A DNA stretch of 64,000 nucleotides from contig CAYTZH010000003.1 in assembly GCA_964442285.1 (NCBI GenBank), positions 1 through 64,000 of the forward strand, read 5' to 3'. Of the stretch, positions 60,211-64,000 are shown one piece after another. The notes under the pieces were generated by a model. That model made no database searches. It was given only the letters and a program-made list of their open reading frames with translations, and was not told the origin of the DNA. The stretch is from CAYTZH01 sp964442285. Its GTDB lineage: Bacteria > Myxococcota_A > UBA9160 > JAFDET01. Both the position numbers and the translations under genes were made by a program. Positions within the stretch are counted from its first letter, which is position 1, and the number at the start of each line of letters is the position of its first letter.

Positions 60211-61295
60211 CAGTCGTCGTCGTCGGCGGCCAGCCGGGTGTGGAGCGCCTCCAAGGCGCGCTCCAGCTCGCGGACCCGGCGCGCGAGGTCGCGCTGGCCC
60301 CCGACCAGCGCGGGAAGGCGCTTCTGGCTGGCGATCACGCGGCGGGCCAGCCCCACCGGCAGCGCCGGGCTGCCCATCACCGTGGCGTTCTCCTCCACGG
60401 ATCGGGTCGCGAAGCCCTTGGCGGCCACGGTCGCGCCATCGCCGATCCGGATGTGGCCCACCATCGACGCCTGTCCGGCCAGGGTCACCCCGTCGCCCAC
60501 CCGGGAGGACCCGGCCAGCCCGTTCTGCCCCACGAGCAGGCTGTGGCGACCGATCACCGAGCCGTGTCCCACGACCACCCCGTTGCCGAGCTTCGTGCCC
60601 GCCTCGATGGCCGTCTCGCCGAGGGTCGCGCGATCGATGCAGCAGTTCGCGCCGATCTCCACGTCGTCGCCGAGACGGGCGCGCCCCACCTGGGGGATCT
60701 TCAGCCAGCGCCCCTCCACGGGTGCGTAGCCCAGGCCGTCCTGGCCGATGACCGAGCCCGCGTGCACCGTGACGCGGTCGCCGAGGATGCAGTCCTCGTA
60801 CACCACCACGTTGGGAAAGAGGGCGCAGCCGCGGCCGAGACGCGCGCGCGGCCCCACGAAGCAGCCGGGGTAGAGGACGCTGTCGGCGCCGATCTCCGCG
60901 TCGGCGCCCACGCTCACGCCGGGCCCCAGGCAGACCCCCTTCCCGAGACGCGCGGAGGGGTCCACGTGGGCGCTCGGGTGGACGCCCCAGTCCGGATGTT
61001 GGCGGTAGCCGTGGATCAGGACGATGGATACGGTGACCGCGGCGTAGGGGTCCTCGCAGCGCAGGGCCGAGGCGGAGGGCGCCAAGGCGGCGCCGGGGCG
61101 CGCCAGGACGGCCCCGGCCGCGGTCTCCCGGGCCGCCCGTCCGTAGCGCGGATTGGCGAGGAAGGAGAGCTCCTCCGGGCCCGCGTCCTCCAGCGTGTTC
61201 ACGGCGCGCACGACCCGGTCGTCGCCCTCGAGCGTGGCGGGAAGGCCGGCCTCGGCGAGGTGCCCGAGGAGCTGGCTCAGACGCAGGCTGGGCAA
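60210..61295 (-). CDS. lpxD: UDP-3-O-acylglucosamine N-acyltransferase (LpxD)
   Basis: This lipid A enzyme N-acylates UDP-3-O-acylglucosamine using acyl-ACP. The N-terminal LpxD domain (LSQLLGHLAEAGLPATL, LEDAGPEELSFLANPRY) is followed by a left-handed beta-helix of hexapeptide repeats (VHPSAHVDPSARLGKGVCLG ...), AGSVIGQDGLGYA, GANCCIDRATLGET and a C-terminal helix. The catalytic His lies in VVVGHGSVIGR-VGHIRIGD repeats. The TTG at 61295 gives the usual length (~361); the frame is open to an ATG at 61403 with no family-like sequence. It stands outside the usual fabZ-lpxA cluster, so a second or variant copy is possible. Confidence 0.88.
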   Translation of the reverse strand: MPSLRLSQLLGHLAEAGLPATLEGDDRVVRAVNTLEDAGPEELSFLANPRYGRAARETAAGAVLARPGAALAPSASALRCEDPYAAVTVSIVLIHGYRQHPDWGVHPSAHVDPSARLGKGVCLGPGVSVGADAEIGADSVLYPGCFVGPRARLGRGCALFPNVVVYEDCILGDRVTVHAGSVIGQDGLGYAPVEGRWLKIPQVGRARLGDDVEIGANCCIDRATLGETAIEAGTKLGNGVVVGHGSVIGRHSLLVGQNGLAGSSRVGDGVTLAGQASMVGHIRIGDGATVAAKGFATRSVEENATVMGSPALPVGLARRVIASQKRLPALVGGQRDLARRVRELERALEALHTRLAADDDD

Positions 61296-61498
61296 GGCAC
61301 GCGGTCCATTCGGTGGCGATGGTACGGAGCGCGCTTCGCGGCTGTCAATCGATGAGCGGACGCGCCTCTCCACCTCGAGCTGCCCCGTTGTTGCGGACGC
61401 CATGCCGCTGCGCGAGCCGGCAGGGGATCAACCCGGAGACCCGTCCACCCGATCCGTCTCCCGGGTCGATCGCCGTAGAGGATCGCCCGGGTGGAGCC

Positions 61499-62401
61499 AT
61501 GGTCGAGGACAGGGTCTGCACGTCTCGTGCGAGGGGTCGGTGGCGCCGGAGGCGGTGCGCGCTCCGGCTCCTGGCTCCGGCGCTCGCGTGGCTGGCGGCC
61601 GCGTCCACGCCCGCCGGGGCCGCGCTGATCACCAATGCCGTGATCGTCGACAACAGCACGGTGAATCCCGGCCTCGCCGACCCCAACCAGTACTACGCCA
61701 ACACCAGCGCGACGCCGACCATCGCCTGCGGAGCCATGTGCACGAGCTTCGAGGTACAGTTCGCGGGCGCCGCGGGGGTCGAGGTCGGCAATACGGAGAC
61801 GGCGACCGTCACCTTCAGCTGGGCCTACCAGGTCTCCTTCGAGGTGGACGCCTTCGCGGGCGAGCAGTGGGAGATCACGATCGACACGAGCCTGCTGGGG
61901 GCCCTGACCCTCGTGGACGACTCGTTCATCCTGGGCAGCGCGACCGCCAGCCTCGGCGACGTCACGGGCAGCTACAGCGGCCCCGGCACCGTCGTCAGCG
62001 GCAGCCTCGACCTCCCGGGCTTCGGCACCCTGAGCGGCTTCACCGGTGGCAACCAGCCCTTCGATGCCGGCGATCGCAGCTCGCTGATGGTCGTTCGTGG
62101 CAGCGGCCCGGCGACGGGCGCCAGCGCCGTGCAGCTCACCTTCAGCATGAACGGCCAGGTGGAGAGCGCCTCGAGCTGCTTCCTCTTCTTCTGCAACGCC
62201 GACGAGGCGGCCGTGCGCCTCGGCGACGTCGGTACCCTCGCGGGCTTCAGCGCCGGCGACTACCCCGGTCCCGACGGGCGCGTCCAGGGCCTGGACGGTC
62301 ACTGGCTGGTGGTGGGCATCGCCGCGGTTCCCGAGCCCCGGACCGCCCTCCTGGTCGTCCTCGGCCTCCTGGGCCTCGCCGCGGCGCGGCGTCCGCGCTA
62401 G
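61499..62401 (+). CDS. PEP-CTERM sorting-domain protein 3
   Basis: This 300-residue exported protein begins at ATG 61499 with a basic, hydrophobic signal region (LRLLAPALAWLAAASTPAGA). The middle is a Thr/Gly-rich beta-type domain with no enzymatic motif (a CGAMCTSFEV pair and CFLFFC may form disulfides). Ends with VPEPRTALLVVLGLLGLAAARRPR, a standard PEP-CTERM tail. It is divergent from lpxD. Confidence 0.85.
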   Translation: MVEDRVCTSRARGRWRRRRCALRLLAPALAWLAAASTPAGAALITNAVIVDNSTVNPGLADPNQYYANTSATPTIACGAMCTSFEVQFAGAAGVEVGNTETATVTFSWAYQVSFEVDAFAGEQWEITIDTSLLGALTLVDDSFILGSATASLGDVTGSYSGPGTVVSGSLDLPGFGTLSGFTGGNQPFDAGDRSSLMVVRGSGPATGASAVQLTFSMNGQVESASSCFLFFCNADEAAVRLGDVGTLAGFSAGDYPGPDGRVQGLDGHWLVVGIAAVPEPRTALLVVLGLLGLAAARRPR

Positions 62402-62485
62402 CCGCGTCGATCGGCCCGCTGGCGGCGGCCCGCCGCCGGCCCGCTGCAGGTGCCCGCTCCCGGGCGTCGGTTACTCTCCTGCGCC

Positions 62486-63772
62486 GTGTCCGACCCCGCA
62501 TCCCCCCCCGGCCCTCCCGGCCGGCGCTCCCGCTGGATCCCGGAAGGGATCGAGCCCCGCCACATGCGGATCCTCGGGCTGGTGGCGTTCGCCATGCTGT
62601 TCGAGAACTACGACCTCGGCCTGATCGGCGCGGCGCTGCCCCAGATCGCCGCCGAGTTCGACCTGTCGAACCCCGAGAAGGGTACGCTGCTGGGCAGCGT
62701 GGACAGCGGGTCGGCGCTGTTCGCGTTCCTGATCGTCGCCCTCGCCGATCGCTTCGGGCGCCGCCGCATGCTGCTCGCCGGCGTCGTCGGCATGGCCCTG
62801 GGAGCGCTGCTCTCCGCGCTGGCCCCCGATCCCACCGCCTTCGCCGTCGCCCAGATCGTCACCCGGAGCTTCGCCATGGCGGCGACGGCCATCTCCTTCG
62901 TGGTGGTGGCCGAGGAGCTGCCGGCGGCCCACCGCGGGTGGGGAATCGGCTGGCTCGGCGCCGCCGGCACCCTGGGCTTCGGCCTGGGCAACGCCGTCTA
63001 CTCCCAGGTGAACGTGCTCCCCTACGGCTGGAGGACGGTCTACGGCATCGGCTTCCTGGCGATCTTCCTGCTGCCCTTCTTCCGGCGCAACCTCAAGGAG
63101 ACCCGTCGCTTCGAGGACGCCCGCGCCCGCCTCGACACGCGGGAGCCGATCCTGCTGGCGCTGTTCCGGCCCGTCGTCGACCTGGCCCGCCGCTATCCGC
63201 GTCGCGCCCTCGTGATCGGCCTGCTGGGGGCGCTCTCGACCGCGGGCCATCGTCCCGCGTTCCGCTTCGTCTCCGACTTCGTGCAGGGGGTCCATGGCTG
63301 GACGCCCGCCGACTACGCCCTGGTCACGATCGTGTTCGGGATCATCGGGGTCGTCGGGGGACCGCTGGCGGGCTGGCTCGCCGATCGCATCGGCCGCCGC
63401 GCCGTGGGCGCGCTGATGCTCGCGCCCTTCCCGGTCTTCGCGACGCTCTTCTACACCCAGTCCGGCTGGGTGATCACCCTGCCCTGGATCGCCATGCTCT
63501 TCTTTGCCATGGGCGCGAGCGCCGTGGTCCGGTCGCTCTCGGCGGAGCTCTTCCCCACGGCGATGCGCAGCGCCGCCGGCGGCTGGGTGCTCATGCTCGA
63601 GACCCTCGGCGGGGGCCTCGGTGCCTTCCTGTTCGCGGCCATCGAACGCCAGATCCAGGCCTGGGGCACCTCGCTCAGCATCGTGTCGGTGCTGGCCGGC
63701 GTCTCGGCGCTGACGCTCTTCTTCCTGCCCGAGACCCGCAGCCGCGAGCTCGAGACCATCAGCGAGGGGTGA
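62486..63772 (+). CDS. MFS transporter
   Basis: This 428-residue major facilitator has 12 helices. It starts at GTG 62486. Typical A-motif between helices 2 and 3 (LADRFGRRRMLLAG) and its repeat between 8 and 9 (LADRIGRRAVGAL), with sugar/organic acid-type end (FFLPETRSRELETIS). Membrane helix 1 contains ENYDLGLIGAALPQIA, as in aromatic-acid or sialate-type MFS. The substrate is not determinable. Confidence 0.9.
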   Translation: MSDPASPPGPPGRRSRWIPEGIEPRHMRILGLVAFAMLFENYDLGLIGAALPQIAAEFDLSNPEKGTLLGSVDSGSALFAFLIVALADRFGRRRMLLAGVVGMALGALLSALAPDPTAFAVAQIVTRSFAMAATAISFVVVAEELPAAHRGWGIGWLGAAGTLGFGLGNAVYSQVNVLPYGWRTVYGIGFLAIFLLPFFRRNLKETRRFEDARARLDTREPILLALFRPVVDLARRYPRRALVIGLLGALSTAGHRPAFRFVSDFVQGVHGWTPADYALVTIVFGIIGVVGGPLAGWLADRIGRRAVGALMLAPFPVFATLFYTQSGWVITLPWIAMLFFAMGASAVVRSLSAELFPTAMRSAAGGWVLMLETLGGGLGAFLFAAIERQIQAWGTSLSIVSVLAGVSALTLFFLPETRSRELETISEG

Positions 63773-63784
63773 GCCGCGAGGGTC

Positions 63785-63988
63785 GTGCTCGGATCGCGCT
63801 CGCCTTCCCGTCGGCTGGCCCTCGACCTGCTGGGCCGCGACTACGAGATCGCGCCCGCGGACATCGACGCGAACGGCGTGTTGCGCTTCGCGATCCGGGT
63901 GGAGGGCCGCCCGAACTTCCGCACGGCGCCGCCCGTTGTGGACCTGATCCGCCTTCTGCGCGAGCGGGGCGTCCGCGTTCGAGGGTGA
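63785..63988 (+). CDS. small hypothetical protein
   Basis: This 67-residue frame starts at GTG 63785, 12 bp after the MFS stop. It reads LALDLLGRDYEIAPADIDANGVLRFAIRVEGRP... PPVVDLIRLLRERGVRVRG, with coding-like composition. I recognise no family. It may be co-transcribed with the MFS gene. It could also be a remnant of a larger gene. Confidence 0.4.
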   Translation: MLGSRSPSRRLALDLLGRDYEIAPADIDANGVLRFAIRVEGRPNFRTAPPVVDLIRLLRERGVRVRG

Positions 63989-64000
63989 CCGGACTGTCGC

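Noticed and set aside
62418..62440. GC hairpin between PEP-CTERM protein 3 and the MFS gene as a terminator
   Set aside because: A 10-bp stem is present but there is no T-tract, and such stems are common by chance in this composition.

Overview
This window is high-GC DNA from a Gram-negative bacterium. An LpxD-type lipid A acyltransferase implies lipopolysaccharide, and three secreted proteins end in PEP-CTERM sorting tails. The gene mix (PEP-CTERM substrates, a Rieske-thiamine-enzyme fusion, hybrid kinases, GT-C membrane glycosyltransferases) fits an environmental proteobacterium-like lineage such as Myxococcota, Binatota or a relative. No marker gene here fixes the phylum.

Region 1 (about 172-18798) is an integrated genomic island loaded with defence-type genes. 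It is bounded by a perfect 25-bp direct repeat (172-196 and 18774-18798) that is the T-arm and acceptor 3' end of a tRNA gene. A tyrosine recombinase sits just inside the left end and its reading frame runs out through the att site. Cargo in order: two divergent HNH endonucleases; an IS3-family insertion with intact ends; a GmrSD-like DUF262-DUF1524 protein; a three-gene minus-strand operon (Mrr_N-like DNA-binding protein, PLD-nuclease/SNF2-helicase, type ISP-like adenine methyltransferase); a Fic protein; a PIN-GNAT-PUA-like fusion coupled to an ASCH protein; and a HEPN protein. Positions 96-196 match the layout of the island's own right end (paired TTGTCGC motifs, then exactly 55 bp, then the tRNA end). 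The island therefore probably sits in tandem behind a second, related element lying left of the window, and the intact tRNA is outside it.

Region 2 (18.8-64 kb) looks like resident chromosome. It holds RecQ; a GST-like protein with an amidohydrolase; a hybrid sensor kinase and NarL-type regulator; a PEP-CTERM protein; a polyprenyl-glycan type cluster (two GT-C membrane proteins, a GT2 transferase, GtrA, a DUF1295 protein); a cold-shock-like RRM protein; a molybdopterin oxidoreductase; and a bicarbonate-handling set (SulP transporter, beta-carbonic anhydrase, divergent LysR regulator). Next come TetR with DUF2855, a Rieske-ThDP enzyme fusion followed by two membrane proteins (TrkA-C type and ZIP-like with a cyclic-nucleotide domain), and a second PEP-CTERM protein.

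The last part carries zwf-gnd (oxidative pentose phosphate pathway), a MscS channel, a Crp/Fnr regulator, a type B carboxylesterase, an exported MsrA-MsrB fusion, LpxD, a third PEP-CTERM protein and an MFS transporter.

The most interesting items are the tandem island with its layered defence cargo, the PLD-helicase/methyltransferase/Mrr_N operon, the PIN-GNAT-PUA + ASCH pair, the Rieske-ThDP fusion, and a recurring pattern of 23-27 bp tandem duplications spanning gene stop codons.
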